From: Chaetoceros tenuissimus
Lineage: Eukaryota; Bacillariophyta; Thalassiosirophyceae; Chaetocerotales; Chaetocerotaceae
DNA: 64,000 bases
Reading direction: 5' to 3'
Assembly (NCBI GenBank): GCA_021927905.1
Contig: BLLK01000020.1
Location: 1,736,001-1,800,000 of the forward strand
The position numbers and the translations under genes are program-made. Of this stretch, positions 9,282-18,941 are shown one piece after another. The first letter of the stretch is position 1. Every line of letters begins with the position of its first letter. The notes under the pieces were generated by a model. The model did no database searches and was not told the origin of the DNA. It worked only from the letters and a program-made list of their open reading frames with translations.

Positions 9282-10485
9282 ATGCAGGGCAAGTTACTAC
9301 TTTTGTTGGTGGCTTTGGCTGGTCAAACAGGATTTTCTTTTGAAACAACTTATAGACGAGCAAAAGTCCTTGTATCAAGAGATCAAAGCAATATTCTTCA
9401 AAATCCACATGAGGATGATCATACGTTTGATCGAAGAAAATTATCTGTTGATTTCCAATTGAAAACACATACGCATGCGCATAAATGGGCAAACAAGCTT
9501 GAAAGGGATGTTGCTATCAACACATCTCGATATCCATATGGCCGCTTTTTGGCGAAGATTTTCCGCATGATGTTTTATGGATTTGTTTCAATCATAACAA
9601 ATGTAATGAATAGAACAGTTTTGCACGACGAAAAAGGCAACCTTATGAAATATTGCTTGGATAGGGATCATGATGTTGGTTGTCTTACAATCTCGAATCA
9701 TCAATCAATACTTGATGATCCTGGAATTTTCACTGCATGTTTACCATGGAGGAAAGTGACATCTGATTCTTTGAACAATATAGTGATGGACGATGGATGG
9801 TACTATGCCCTTGGAAAATTCTCTGCAAATATATTTAGGTGAGTCCTATTGAGCTACGTATATGGTTAGAAGCTATCTATCTACAAATATATATTCACAA
9901 CTGAAATTTTCCATCAGGAGCTGCAATTGTATTCCTATTCATAGGGGAGATCTAAGGGGTTTGGAAGTACCAGGGTTGAGAGAAATGCATAATCGTTTGA
10001 ATGGAATCAATGGGAATGGCTTTAATAAGAAACTTAGAAATAAACGAGAGTGGGGGCATTTAATGATCGAAGGAAGACTCTATCAATCATGGAGATTTCC
10101 AGAAGGAGTACCAAAGCTTGGAAAGTTTCGAAAAGGTGCAGCTAAGCTGATTGCTTGTTCACCACCGAAGAAATTGATTGTACTACCTGTTTATCATCGA
10201 GGCATGGACGAAATATTTCCAGAAGAGAAACCAAAGGGGTTCGATGTAAACGACAAAATGGCTGCCAGAGTGGCAGCAAAGACAAACTCCTTGTTTCCAA
10301 AAAGAGGAAAAACAATTGATATTTTTGTTGGTGATCCAATCGCTTTTGAGGACATCCTCCCTGAAGAAGGGTTCAACTTTATGGAAGCAACAGATAAAGC
10401 AATACTTGATAGAGTCAATGAGCGTCTCTATTCGTCCATGCTTGAGCTAGAGGCTAAAGCAAGAAAGCATAGAGGTGAAAAGTAA
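9282..10485 (+). CDS. Tafazzin-like phospholipid acyltransferase with N-terminal signal peptide
   Basis: Two exons, 9282-9838 and 9918-10485, joined by a 79-nt GTGAGT...CAG intron that rebuilds FRSCNCIPIHRGD; 374 residues. The acyltransferase HX4D motif is present as NHQSILDDP (residues 139-147), and the 'DDP' ending is typical of tafazzin rather than ordinary LPA acyltransferase. The second block, FPEGVPKLGKFRKGAAKLI, and LPVYHRGMDEIFPEE match tafazzin's FPEG and 'LP..H.GM.D..P'. Tafazzin remodels cardiolipin acyl chains. The first 18 residues (MQGKLLLLLVALAGQTGF) look like a secretory or plastid-type signal, unlike mitochondrial tafazzin, so the lipid and compartment served are uncertain. 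Confidence 0.78.
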
Positions 10486-10700
10486 AGGCGATGACATGTG
10501 CCGTTATAACCGTCAATTTATAGAAGAGAACACTTACGAACATGCATATCGATGCTCGTAAATCTTCAACCTTCAACTTACCAACTATCACCTCAATAAC
10601 CATTAACACCATCGGTCTATCAACGGTATACTTTTCCTCAATTATTACGCTTGTGTCGATTTCAATAAATTAAGCGCTACCTATTGTGTCAAGTTTCAGC

Positions 10701-12080
10701 ATGGAAAACACATCATTCTATAGAAGAGAGCTCCCAGCAACATGTGTCGCACTTTCTGCACGACAAGGACAACAGCTATTTCGTTCAGCAATGAATCATA
10801 ACTTTACGAATAACTTTTTCGATTTGATATCTCAATTTCATACGCAAACAGAACCTGCATTTTGTGGACCATCAACTTTGGTAATGATATTAAATGCATT
10901 TAGCGTTGATCCCCGGAAAAAGTGGAAAGGTCCTTGGCGATGGTTCGAAGAAAGTATGCTCAACTGTTGTATTGATTTGGAGAAAATAAAAAAGACAGGC
11001 ATCACATTTTCAACATTTGTATGTCTTGCTCAATGTCAAGGTCTCAAGACACAAGCAGTCTATGGAACAGATTCCACTCTCGAAGAATTCCGCAATGCTG
11101 TCAAGATTGCATGTGGGTGCTATCCTGAGAATTGTATACGAAAAAATTGCGATGCAAGAGGTACTGGCGATTTCTCGGAAAGTAGTACCTGTCTACCTTG
11201 TGGAATCAATGATGAGAAGTTTATTGAACAGCAAACATTTTTAGTTGTCAGCTACAATAGAAAAACACTTCAGCAGACAGGCACTGGACATTTTTCACCA
11301 ATTGCTGCATATGATCCAAAATCTGACTCTGCTCTGATCTTGGATACTGCGCGATTCAAGTACCCTCCCCATTGGGTGAAGTTGGATTTACTCTTTGAAT
11401 CTATGAAGTCAGTTGATGTTGAAACAGGAAAATCAAGAGGTTACGTACTACTATCCTATGAAAAAGATGAAATTTGTAACTCGCCCAATTTTCTGCTACC
11501 ACAATCGCTACTTTTTCGATCAACAAAGAGTCAAAATCCAGCGAGGCTAAAATTTAAAGTGTTTCTTGATGAAAAGAGAAAAGTATGCAAAAAGGTTACT
11601 TTCAGAGACGTTCTGGATTATTTTGCAAGTGGGTCTGACTGCTCAAAGATCTGGACAATTGTCGAACCAGCTGAAATTCCCTTGGACGGTCATGAATTGT
11701 TTAGGCTCAATCAGCTTTTACATGTGATTCAAGAAATGATGGAAAGAGAAGCAAAAGATAATACCTTGGAACTGGATTCTTCCCTTACAAAGTCAATGGC
11801 TCCATGTAGCCAGAGAATAGTCCATATCTCAATTTTACAAACAATATTCGTCATTTATTTATCAACCTTGGATCCATCATCTGTGTCAGATGAAATTAGA
11901 AAGGTAGAATTGCACGATGAGGACTTTCCTCAAGACAGCATATTAGATAAAGAAGAAACGGCTTCTTATATACATGCACAAATTCAGTCTGAAGTGGATT
12001 TGATTAGAAATGCTATTGATTATAGCAGCAATAGTGAAACAGAGCGATGTAGATGTGGTAACATACAAAATAAGATGTAG
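10701..12080 (+). CDS. PCS: Phytochelatin synthase
   Basis: Gamma-glutamylcysteine dipeptidyltranspeptidase that makes phytochelatins from glutathione for heavy-metal detoxification. Single exon from ATG 10701, 459 residues. Papain-like catalytic residues seen: Cys55 (QTEPAFCGPSTL), His197 (QTGTGHFSPI) and Asp215 (ILDTARFKYPPHW). Unusual: between the Cys and His blocks, at about residues 138-167, is a Cys-rich insert (C138, C140, C145, C150, C164, C167) longer than the matching segment in plant enzymes; it could bind metal. The C-terminal region is variable, as in the family, and ends with CRCGN. No targeting signal, fitting a cytosolic enzyme. Confidence 0.9.
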   Translation: MENTSFYRRELPATCVALSARQGQQLFRSAMNHNFTNNFFDLISQFHTQTEPAFCGPSTLVMILNAFSVDPRKKWKGPWRWFEESMLNCCIDLEKIKKTGITFSTFVCLAQCQGLKTQAVYGTDSTLEEFRNAVKIACGCYPENCIRKNCDARGTGDFSESSTCLPCGINDEKFIEQQTFLVVSYNRKTLQQTGTGHFSPIAAYDPKSDSALILDTARFKYPPHWVKLDLLFESMKSVDVETGKSRGYVLLSYEKDEICNSPNFLLPQSLLFRSTKSQNPARLKFKVFLDEKRKVCKKVTFRDVLDYFASGSDCSKIWTIVEPAEIPLDGHELFRLNQLLHVIQEMMEREAKDNTLELDSSLTKSMAPCSQRIVHISILQTIFVIYLSTLDPSSVSDEIRKVELHDEDFPQDSILDKEETASYIHAQIQSEVDLIRNAIDYSSNSETERCRCGNIQNKM

Positions 12081-12120
12081 CTATTGCACATTAACATTGA
12101 AAGCAAAGATTTGATTTACT

Positions 12121-12618
12121 TTACTTCGTGCACATACCCCCCGTTACGCATTCGTAACAACAAGCTTCACCTTCTGCATCAATGGACAAGAGTTCTTTTC
12201 TCTTTTTATAGAATTCATGCAATGCACTATCGCGAACAACTTTTCTGAATAGTTCATCAAACTGTTTGTCCATATCTGCAGAATAATACGGCTTGATTTC
12301 AACAAAACTAGATTTGCACTGCGGACACGTATTCTCTTGCCGCGACCAACGTTCAATGCAGTCATAACAATACAAATGGTCGCATCCATCCAACTCTGTC
12401 AATTCGTTCCTCAATGGTGTCTCGAAGCAAATACAACATTTTTGATCACCAGACACCAAGAAATCATCATAGAGTGCGACTGCCGGCTGCTCCAAAGATG
12501 CAGAGTTTTCACAAAAACGAATGCAGAATCTAATCCATGCATCGACTTTTTCATGGTTGGCTGTACCAGAGTGTTGTCTGAACTCAATGGTGGACTCACT
12601 AACTCGAATTTGTTACAA
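12121..12618 (-). CDS. RING-finger (C3HC4) segment without its own start codon, probably detached 3' part of the adjacent helicase gene
   Basis: Minus-strand frame open from about 12618 to the stop at 12121. It encodes a RING finger, CCICFETPL..CDHLYCYDCIERW..CPQC, then a helical tail ending CCYECVTGGMCTK. No ATG occurs before the RING in this frame. Just upstream the frame reads VSESTIEFRQHSGTANHEKV, and VSES is also the last block of the neighbouring helicase (VSESSMVKE). This suggests helicase and RING were once one reading frame, or are still joined by splicing. RING fingers act as E3 ubiquitin ligases in many proteins; here that is inference only. Confidence 0.5.
12467..12563 (+). repeat. 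97-bp perfect direct repeat, copy 1
   Basis: Identical to 12691-12787, offset 224 bp. Copy 1 is part of the RING-encoding open frame. Identity over the whole length points to a recent duplication, gene conversion or an assembly artefact. Confidence 0.9.
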
Positions 12619-12690
12619 TTTGGTTGGGATGCACTACAAGTGATGGAACCATCAGGGACGAGTTTCCAATTATTGGTAGTTTTCTTGCTT

Positions 12691-12787
12691 TCATAGAGTG
12701 CGACTGCCGGCTGCTCCAAAGATGCAGAGTTTTCACAAAAACGAATGCAGAATCTAATCCATGCATCGACTTTTTCATGGTTGGCTG
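12691..12787 (+). repeat. 97-bp perfect direct repeat, copy 2
   Basis: Second copy of 12467-12563. Here the minus-strand frame runs on into a different continuation (VALYESKKTTNNWKLVPDG) instead of the RING domain. Confidence 0.9.
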
Positions 12788-12850
12788 CCAGAATGATCAC
12801 CTAAGCCAAACTTCTCCCGTATACTCTCTTTGTTGCTTCGGAAATATTGA

Positions 12851-13108
12851 TTTGATTCTCTACTTCCTGTACGTCGCGACCTAGGCAACATTGAGTCGTC
12901 GCTTCTTCGTATCGTAAATACTGTTGCAGAATACATACTATTTGCTGCAAAGACAATCGGGCATCGATGTGAACGTGAAATCCACACGACCTTTGACATT
13001 CGAGGTTGGATCAATGAAAGGTTTTCAGTCCTTACTGAGTATGCTCGAGCCCATCACTCTTTTACCATGGAGGACTCACTAACTTCGAAATTTGTTACAA
13101 TTTGGTGA
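12851..13108 (+). other. Unexplained open frame between RING segment and helicase end
   Basis: A + strand frame of 85 codons without an ATG near its beginning. The translation looks protein-like (LLRIVNTVAEYILFAAKTIG, then TTFDIRGWINERFSVLTEYA) but matches no family I recognise. Its last 17 or so codons are antisense to the 3' end of the helicase. It could be an exon or an inserted gene fragment, or chance. Confidence 0.25.
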
Positions 13109-15702
13109 ACAATGCTGGATAATCTTTGCTTGTCTTCGTCGTTTACAAATCTCTCTACACAAGGAAAATTGATGGCGCATTTTGTAATAGTCCTATCAAT
13201 TGATTGTGCTCTTAGTGAATCACTACAGTGCCAACTTGCTAGGGATTTCCAATTTAGTGATACCTTCGCTTTCGGATTTATACCAAGAGCATCTATGGAG
13301 TGAAAGAAAGACCCATCACCACTGTCAAGTAGCATCAACGAAGAGCTCGATTCATGGTACCAATCCAAAGGCTGTTTCTTTCCATACTGTTGTTCGACCA
13401 TTACGTCGTTACTAAACTTCTGTTCATGTGAGAACAAACAATTTGAGTTTGTGCAACCTCCTCTTGACATGAATACACAGGGAGGCCTTGGGGCAGAATA
13501 TGAATGGATGCTATTACATCTTTCACCAAATTTGCAGCTACCTCTGAGAAAATGCATACAAACATACATATCTGAAGAAACTTGGTCACGTTTCTGATCC
13601 AAACCTTGTTCCTGTAGTTGAATCAAATATTTCAATGACATCTCTCCACCACGTAACACTCCGTAGACCGAAGAAAACACGTCTAATTTTTTAATATCTG
13701 AGATTTCTTCGATGTTCCACTTGGGCTCAAGAGGCTGACATCGTAGCCATTCCGGTTCAAAGTCTGCACGATAAAATGTTTTCATTGCAACCTCTATACT
13801 TTTTGAAATGGACTTGACACTACTAGGGTTGATAAAATGATCTCTGCACCAGTCATTATGAACTGTCTCCATTGTTTCAGTCCACTCACCCACGTTGCAA
13901 TCAGCTCTATTGGTGTGATCGAGTTCATTGTCGAATAGATGATTGGTCGAGTGCACACTTTGATTCTTCATGGTGCATGACTCAAAATGTTCCTTCATTG
14001 CATACCTCCGAATAGTATTCCATTTTACATACCAGAACATATAAGCTGAAAAATGAGCTATAGCCACAGACATGTGATTTTTGTGATCAACTAATGGAAA
14101 ATACCGACTAAGATTGATACGATTTGCATCTTCCCGACCAAAAGAAACTACAATGGGTTGAGGTCGAATACTTTTAATTGTCACTAACGCCAAGGCCTCA
14201 TGGAGATAGCCATTCCTTGCTCCATGAACTATAAGTGCTGCCTCTTCGACAGTATAAGGCAGAGCAGAAACTAGCCTTCCATATTCTGTTGGCACAAGCC
14301 TCTTTTTACGCGATGTTACTTCCTCTACACATGCACCAATGTCTAGTAAGTATTTTGCAGCTTTTTCTACAGTTGTGGGAGGTGGAGAATCCATACATTT
14401 CTCGAGGATTGCTCTTGGGTCAGACATTACTTTACTTCGTGAAGAAAGTAAAGCTAGAACCTCGTCACGACAAGAAGCTAATTCAATCTTGGGTTGCTCC
14501 CAAGGCTCCATCCAGTTATTAAAAAATCCTTGGTGTACAAGACGAAATACTCTTCCTGTACAAGTGCGTCCTGTTCGTCCCTTCCTTTGATCGCAAATCG
14601 CTTGGGACGACCATGTTGTTCTTGGAATATATCTACAATTATCGCAGTCCCATTTTACTTCTAAGGATCTGCATGTATCAATGACGATTGAGACTTGGGG
14701 TATGGTGACACTAGAATCTGCAATAGCTGATGCTAGTAAAACTTTTCGTCTGTTGTCCCTACTTCCCTCTTTTTTCCTCATAGAATCCAAGCAATCTTCA
14801 ATATCAATAGATGAGTGTAAAACGTTGATATCAAAATCAGATTCAAATGCATTCAAAGCGGAATACATTTGCTCTAAATGGCGATAGGTAGGAGCAAAGA
14901 CTAGAAAAACTGATGACGTTGTTTCTTCATGATCTAAATGCTTGACCAAAGTTACAATCATTGTCAATAACTCTGTAGATAGACTTTTTCCCATGTCATA
15001 TCCCATCAATTCTTTCATAGGATCTCGTTTCATTGCATTGCAAAAATCCATGTAATTAGAGGTACCTATAGATTCCACGTTCCCTAGCATACGGGCAATA
15101 TTATCCAAGTACAGTGTTTCAACGTTTGAATACTGAGCATTTATGCTCTCTGCTGTCTGAAGAGTTATGGTATCAATATATTCACAACCCGGTACTCTCT
15201 GAAAGAAGTTTGCATATTTTGCATGGTTAAAAGTAGCACTCATAAGCACAACTCTCAAATTGCTTCTAGGATGAGCAATCATAAATTCTTTCATAATGGT
15301 GAGACACAAGTCTGATTCGCAGCTTCTTTCATGACATTCATCAATAATGACGACTTTATGCTTGGTCAATGCATCCAATCCTTGGCCTTTGAGCTCTTCA
15401 AGTAATATACCAGCTGTTGCAAAGATTAAACCTGTCTCGGCAGTCATTACCTTTTCTTGTCCAACATGGTAGCCTACTTCGTTTCCCAATTGCGATCCTC
15501 GTTGTTGAGCCACATGAGATGCAACTGAAACTACAGCCAGCCTTCTTGGCTGTGTGCATAGAATTGATTTCCCAAAGGAATCGAGCAGTACTTGCGGTAC
15601 TATACTCGATTTACCACAACCCGTTGGACCAACAATTATTGTCAGTTTATTTGATTGGATCTTCTCGACAATACGTTGCCTTAAAGATGGTGGAAAACTC
15701 AT
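13054..15702 (-). CDS. DEAH/DECH-box RNA helicase with CCCH zinc fingers
   Basis: Single-exon 882-residue ATP-dependent RNA helicase of the DEAH/HrpA-like group. Motif I GPTGCGKSS (residues 25-33), motif II DECH (121-124), SAT (motif III) and the motif VI block RKGRTGRTCTGR are visible, followed by helicase-associated sequence. Near residues 745-800 lie two CCCH fingers (CMHFLRGSCKFGERCNSIH and CVFMSRGGCTNSNCLFSHE), seen in plant-type CCCH helicases that bind RNA. The C terminus (FEVSESSMVKE) appears cut short: a copy of this end lies at 12589-12630 in front of a RING domain, so an ancestral helicase-CCCH-RING protein is plausible. Confidence 0.85.
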   Translation of the reverse strand: MSFPPSLRQRIVEKIQSNKLTIIVGPTGCGKSSIVPQVLLDSFGKSILCTQPRRLAVVSVASHVAQQRGSQLGNEVGYHVGQEKVMTAETGLIFATAGILLEELKGQGLDALTKHKVVIIDECHERSCESDLCLTIMKEFMIAHPRSNLRVVLMSATFNHAKYANFFQRVPGCEYIDTITLQTAESINAQYSNVETLYLDNIARMLGNVESIGTSNYMDFCNAMKRDPMKELMGYDMGKSLSTELLTMIVTLVKHLDHEETTSSVFLVFAPTYRHLEQMYSALNAFESDFDINVLHSSIDIEDCLDSMRKKEGSRDNRRKVLLASAIADSSVTIPQVSIVIDTCRSLEVKWDCDNCRYIPRTTWSSQAICDQRKGRTGRTCTGRVFRLVHQGFFNNWMEPWEQPKIELASCRDEVLALLSSRSKVMSDPRAILEKCMDSPPPTTVEKAAKYLLDIGACVEEVTSRKKRLVPTEYGRLVSALPYTVEEAALIVHGARNGYLHEALALVTIKSIRPQPIVVSFGREDANRINLSRYFPLVDHKNHMSVAIAHFSAYMFWYVKWNTIRRYAMKEHFESCTMKNQSVHSTNHLFDNELDHTNRADCNVGEWTETMETVHNDWCRDHFINPSSVKSISKSIEVAMKTFYRADFEPEWLRCQPLEPKWNIEEISDIKKLDVFSSVYGVLRGGEMSLKYLIQLQEQGLDQKRDQVSSDMYVCMHFLRGSCKFGERCNSIHSYSAPRPPCVFMSRGGCTNSNCLFSHEQKFSNDVMVEQQYGKKQPLDWYHESSSSLMLLDSGDGSFFHSIDALGINPKAKVSLNWKSLASWHCSDSLRAQSIDRTITKCAINFPCVERFVNDEDKQRLSSIVHQIVTNFEVSESSMVKE

Positions 15703-16376
15703 ATCTTTAAAGTAAGATCGAATTCAAATTACAGCAGAGGGCAATGATCCACAATCCAATGAAGGGAGAAAATGACTGCTGAATAAAACTAAGTTATAGA
15801 ATAAGTACCTTAGGTGAATGGTGAATGTTGCTTTTGAAAGAGTTTCAAGTTTGAAGTTAGTAGTATCAAAGAACAAATCCAATGATGAGGAATAGGAACG
15901 GGCGACGGCAGACGCTATCGGATACGTCGTCATTCTGATTATCCCTTTTGAGTTGGGAGATGATGGATGACGACATGAACATTGTTGGATTTTCGTCTTC
16001 TGCTTCACTTCAAGTTCACGTTGAAGGCCCAAAAACACCAAAAACACCAAAAACACCAATAACAACAATAAAGACCATGTGTATTGAACGTGATATTTCG
16101 GAATTCGAAAATTTAAAGCTATGAGCTCTGCATTCAACATCAGCGACGAAGGTCTGACTTTTTGTAAATATGCAAAGCTTCAATTCATGGAAATATGAAA
16201 TTAGAACTGGAATGTTGGTTCACAATGCTAAATTCTGAAGACATTTTTGTAAAAAAAGTGTTCTTTTTCAATGCTCAAAGAATAAATATTTGATTAGTAA
16301 ACTTTTCTTTTAATAAACATGTATATTTACAGGATATTCTATGCTATTCATGTATGTACAAATACAAAGTAGAAAG
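15703..16376. other. Intergenic, no convincing gene
   Basis: Holds the helicase promoter. A 138-codon minus-strand frame (15724-16140) includes a hydrophobic run made by the 9-bp repeat. A start at 15933 would give a presequence-like peptide, but its only donor (AGGTACTT) does not join the helicase in frame, so no exon is called. Confidence 0.5.
16030..16060 (+). repeat. 9-bp tandem repeat CCAAAAACA
   Basis: About three units in tandem upstream of the helicase gene. On the minus strand it makes a Leu/Val/Phe-rich run that mimics a membrane segment. Confidence 0.75.
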
Positions 16377-17084
16377 CTATAGATTCTGGGTCGGTGCCTT
16401 AGAATCAGCTTGCTTCTCGATGAAATCATCCCATTCGTCTAAAAAATCGAAGTCCCAAAGAGCGTTTGAATCATCATCTGAATCCTGGTCGAAATCATGT
16501 ACGTTTTTATCAAACTGTGAATTTTCTACGCCAAGATTTCTACAGCTCATTGACCCTGTCAAGCTTTGCTTTTCGGCAGAGTAGTTTTGAGAGGTGATGG
16601 AACTTTGAGAAACAAATCTATTGTTGCTTGGGATAAAACAGGAATTCACTTTTTCTTCGTGGTCACAAGGTATATAGTGAGAAGGCAACAATGGATTTGG
16701 AACATGAGAGCTAGAGGTCTTTAGAACATTGCAAGTGTCGAGCTTGTTCTTCGTGTCATTGTGATGTTCCTCTAGGATCATGGGATACTGCACATCATGA
16801 TTCAATGCTCGCCTTTTCTGCTGATTAGAGGTCTTGACTGTGTACAAAGTATCCATGGATTCATGAGACCGTTTCAAGATTCTAATATCGTTGGAACTAT
16901 GGACATCTACTTCTTGTGGATTGACTAATGGATGATTCTGGATTTTGATACTCCGAGTATTTCTCATGGACGATGACTGGACTTTTTGTTCTAGATCTTC
17001 TTGTTGTTCACATGTCCCTTCTCTTTTGATAGAGGAGAATAGCATGATAGGCACTTCTATTTTTTGATTGGTAGAAGCTTCCAT
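16377..17084 (-). CDS. Hypothetical protein with acidic aromatic C terminus
   Basis: Single-exon 235-residue protein, not recognised. It is rich in Ser, Asn, Gln and His, with a basic QQKRRA patch near the middle, a possible nuclear signal. The C terminus, DSDDDSNALWDFDFLDEWDD, is strongly acidic with interspersed aromatics, like many transcriptional activation regions. No signal peptide or membrane segment. Divergent from the GT31 gene. Nuclear regulator is only a guess from composition. Confidence 0.6.
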   Translation of the reverse strand: MEASTNQKIEVPIMLFSSIKREGTCEQQEDLEQKVQSSSMRNTRSIKIQNHPLVNPQEVDVHSSNDIRILKRSHESMDTLYTVKTSNQQKRRALNHDVQYPMILEEHHNDTKNKLDTCNVLKTSSSHVPNPLLPSHYIPCDHEEKVNSCFIPSNNRFVSQSSITSQNYSAEKQSLTGSMSCRNLGVENSQFDKNVHDFDQDSDDDSNALWDFDFLDEWDDFIEKQADSKAPTQNL

Positions 17085-17490
17085 ACTGTTTTTTGGCTGT
17101 CGATGGTAGGTACTATTTCAATTGTTCATTTGATGTATTTTGTGTTTGTGTTTTAACTACTAGGGCCCTTTCCCTTCTTGTGAATTCTTCTTCGTTTCAA
17201 CCATGAAATCGTGGTGTCCTCCCCACGTGTGCGTCACGACTATAAGCAGCTGCTAGATTTTCCCAGTTTTCTCCTTCAACCGATGACGCAACCAATCGAA
17301 ATCTGTCATTGCGTAAGTCGTGCCAAAATTAGTAAATTCACTGGACTTGATAGTCATATTCCTAATATAGGTTAGTAGCCAAAACCAGACGATCAACAAC
17401 ACTGAAAAATCAAAACGGAAATAGAAAGTCTATTGTGTCTCTATCAAACTTGGAACACTTTTGCTTCCAAATTTAATTAGAATCAAACCA
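17085..17490. promoter_or_regulatory. Bidirectional promoter with G-box and TGACGCAA-like sites
   Basis: Spacer between the divergent hypothetical and GT31 genes. Possible bZIP/bHLH sites: CACGTG at 17224-17229, TGACGCAA at 17284-17291 and TTGCGTAA near 17310. These are motif matches only. Confidence 0.4.
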
Positions 17491-18672
17491 ATGCATCGAG
17501 ATAGGGAATCAGACACGAAACAAAGAAGTAGACAGACGAGAGAATGGAGCTTTTTATTGCTTTTACTTGCAGGAGCAACCATCTTTATTCTTGCATACAA
17601 CAACTCGTCATTCTATCAAAAAGATGATTTTAGAATCATCTCTCAAAGTCACCAAAAACTCTATTTCCCCCATGTAGACACTTCAACTGAATCTCATCGA
17701 CGACTATCGTCAAAAGATTCGAAAACAGGAGCATTCGCAAATTGCAAAGGCGACATGAAGACATCAAGAACTAGCAATGAAACTCTTCCACTTTTGGTCA
17801 ACACAATTCCTGCTCACCCTGAGACAGGGTTTACAATCATTTCCTGTCGAAATATTCATTATCGTGCTCCAATCCCCGAGCTCATGAATGGAGATTATTC
17901 GATAGTAGTTGGTGTATTATCGGGTGCAGGAGGCAAAGGGCCTTTGCATCGTAATTCAATTCGGGCGACTTGGGCTAGTGAGCGGAAAGGAATCTATTTC
18001 ATTGTTGCTGGTCCATGGGAAGCAATTGAAGAGGAATATAATAAATATAGAGATTTGATTTGGATTGAAGAAGATGAAGTCTACGAAGGAGAAGAGAGTG
18101 TCTTGCCTTTTAAAACAGAGGTTTTCATTCATATTGCAAATAAATATGCCAGTGGTTTTGATTATTTGTTCAAGACGGATGATGATTCCTATGTAGATGT
18201 AAACAAGTTGGACAAATACTTATCAAAGCATAGTTATAATTACTGGGGATGCTGCACCGAAGACTATATTCGACCATTGAGACATCCTTCGAGAAAATGG
18301 CACATCACCTTTGATTTATATCCTGAAGAGTTGTATCCAAGATACTGCCAAGGTGCTGGATTTGCCATGAGTAAGAAGTTTGTCGACTGTATCACGTCGA
18401 ATTTGAAGAAATTTAGATATAATCCTTTTGAAGATGTATCCATTGGTCTATTGGGTGAAAGATGCGGTGTAAAGCCAGTGACAGATTACGAGAGAGTAAT
18501 TCAATATCGGACAGAAGATGCAAATGAGAAAAAACAGTTGAACAATGTCAAGAAAGATGAAATATTTTTCCCACCGAGGGCTACTATGAAGGGGAAGAAG
18601 TTACTGCAACACAGAGTGAAGAACTTGTATGATATGTATGCTCATCATAAATGTGCAAAGGAAGGATGTTGA
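17491..18672 (+). CDS. GT31 family beta-1,3-galactosyltransferase-like protein
   Basis: Golgi type II membrane glycosyltransferase, single exon from ATG 17491, 393 residues. A short basic cytosolic tail is followed by a membrane anchor (about residues 20-36, FLLLLLAGATIFILAY) and a stem. Catalytic-domain landmarks of GT31: RNSIRATWAS, FKTDDDSYVDV with the metal-binding DxD (about 230-232), YWGCC, YCQGAGFAMS and the late EDVSIGLL block. The family adds galactose or N-acetylhexosamine in beta-1,3 linkage to glycans using UDP-sugars; the acceptor cannot be predicted. An alternative TTG-led extension upstream was not used. Confidence 0.87.
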   Translation: MHRDRESDTKQRSRQTREWSFLLLLLAGATIFILAYNNSSFYQKDDFRIISQSHQKLYFPHVDTSTESHRRLSSKDSKTGAFANCKGDMKTSRTSNETLPLLVNTIPAHPETGFTIISCRNIHYRAPIPELMNGDYSIVVGVLSGAGGKGPLHRNSIRATWASERKGIYFIVAGPWEAIEEEYNKYRDLIWIEEDEVYEGEESVLPFKTEVFIHIANKYASGFDYLFKTDDDSYVDVNKLDKYLSKHSYNYWGCCTEDYIRPLRHPSRKWHITFDLYPEELYPRYCQGAGFAMSKKFVDCITSNLKKFRYNPFEDVSIGLLGERCGVKPVTDYERVIQYRTEDANEKKQLNNVKKDEIFFPPRATMKGKKLLQHRVKNLYDMYAHHKCAKEGC

Positions 18673-18941
18673 TAAAGAACATTACTTTTTGTTTCAACTG
18701 GTTGCCTCTTACCTTCGAGATAAGGGATTAATAAGTCCAAAAGATGATGTCTTGTAGCTTTCTTATTTGTGCGGATTGTAGTCTACGATTAGATATATTT
18801 CTGAGCCAATATTTTGCTACATTACAAAGAATAATAATGTTGAAATGAAGTCTTAGGTTTTTACATGTGTATTGATTAGAATTTCTCCAAGAAATTCAGG
18901 TTCAGATATGTCTTCTCGATTAAAGCTTGAGAAGTTTTCCC

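Noticed and set aside
15724-16140. 138-codon minus-strand frame with an apparent membrane segment, possible 5' exon of the helicase
   Set aside because: The hydrophobic run comes from a 9-bp repeat, and the only donor does not join the helicase in frame.
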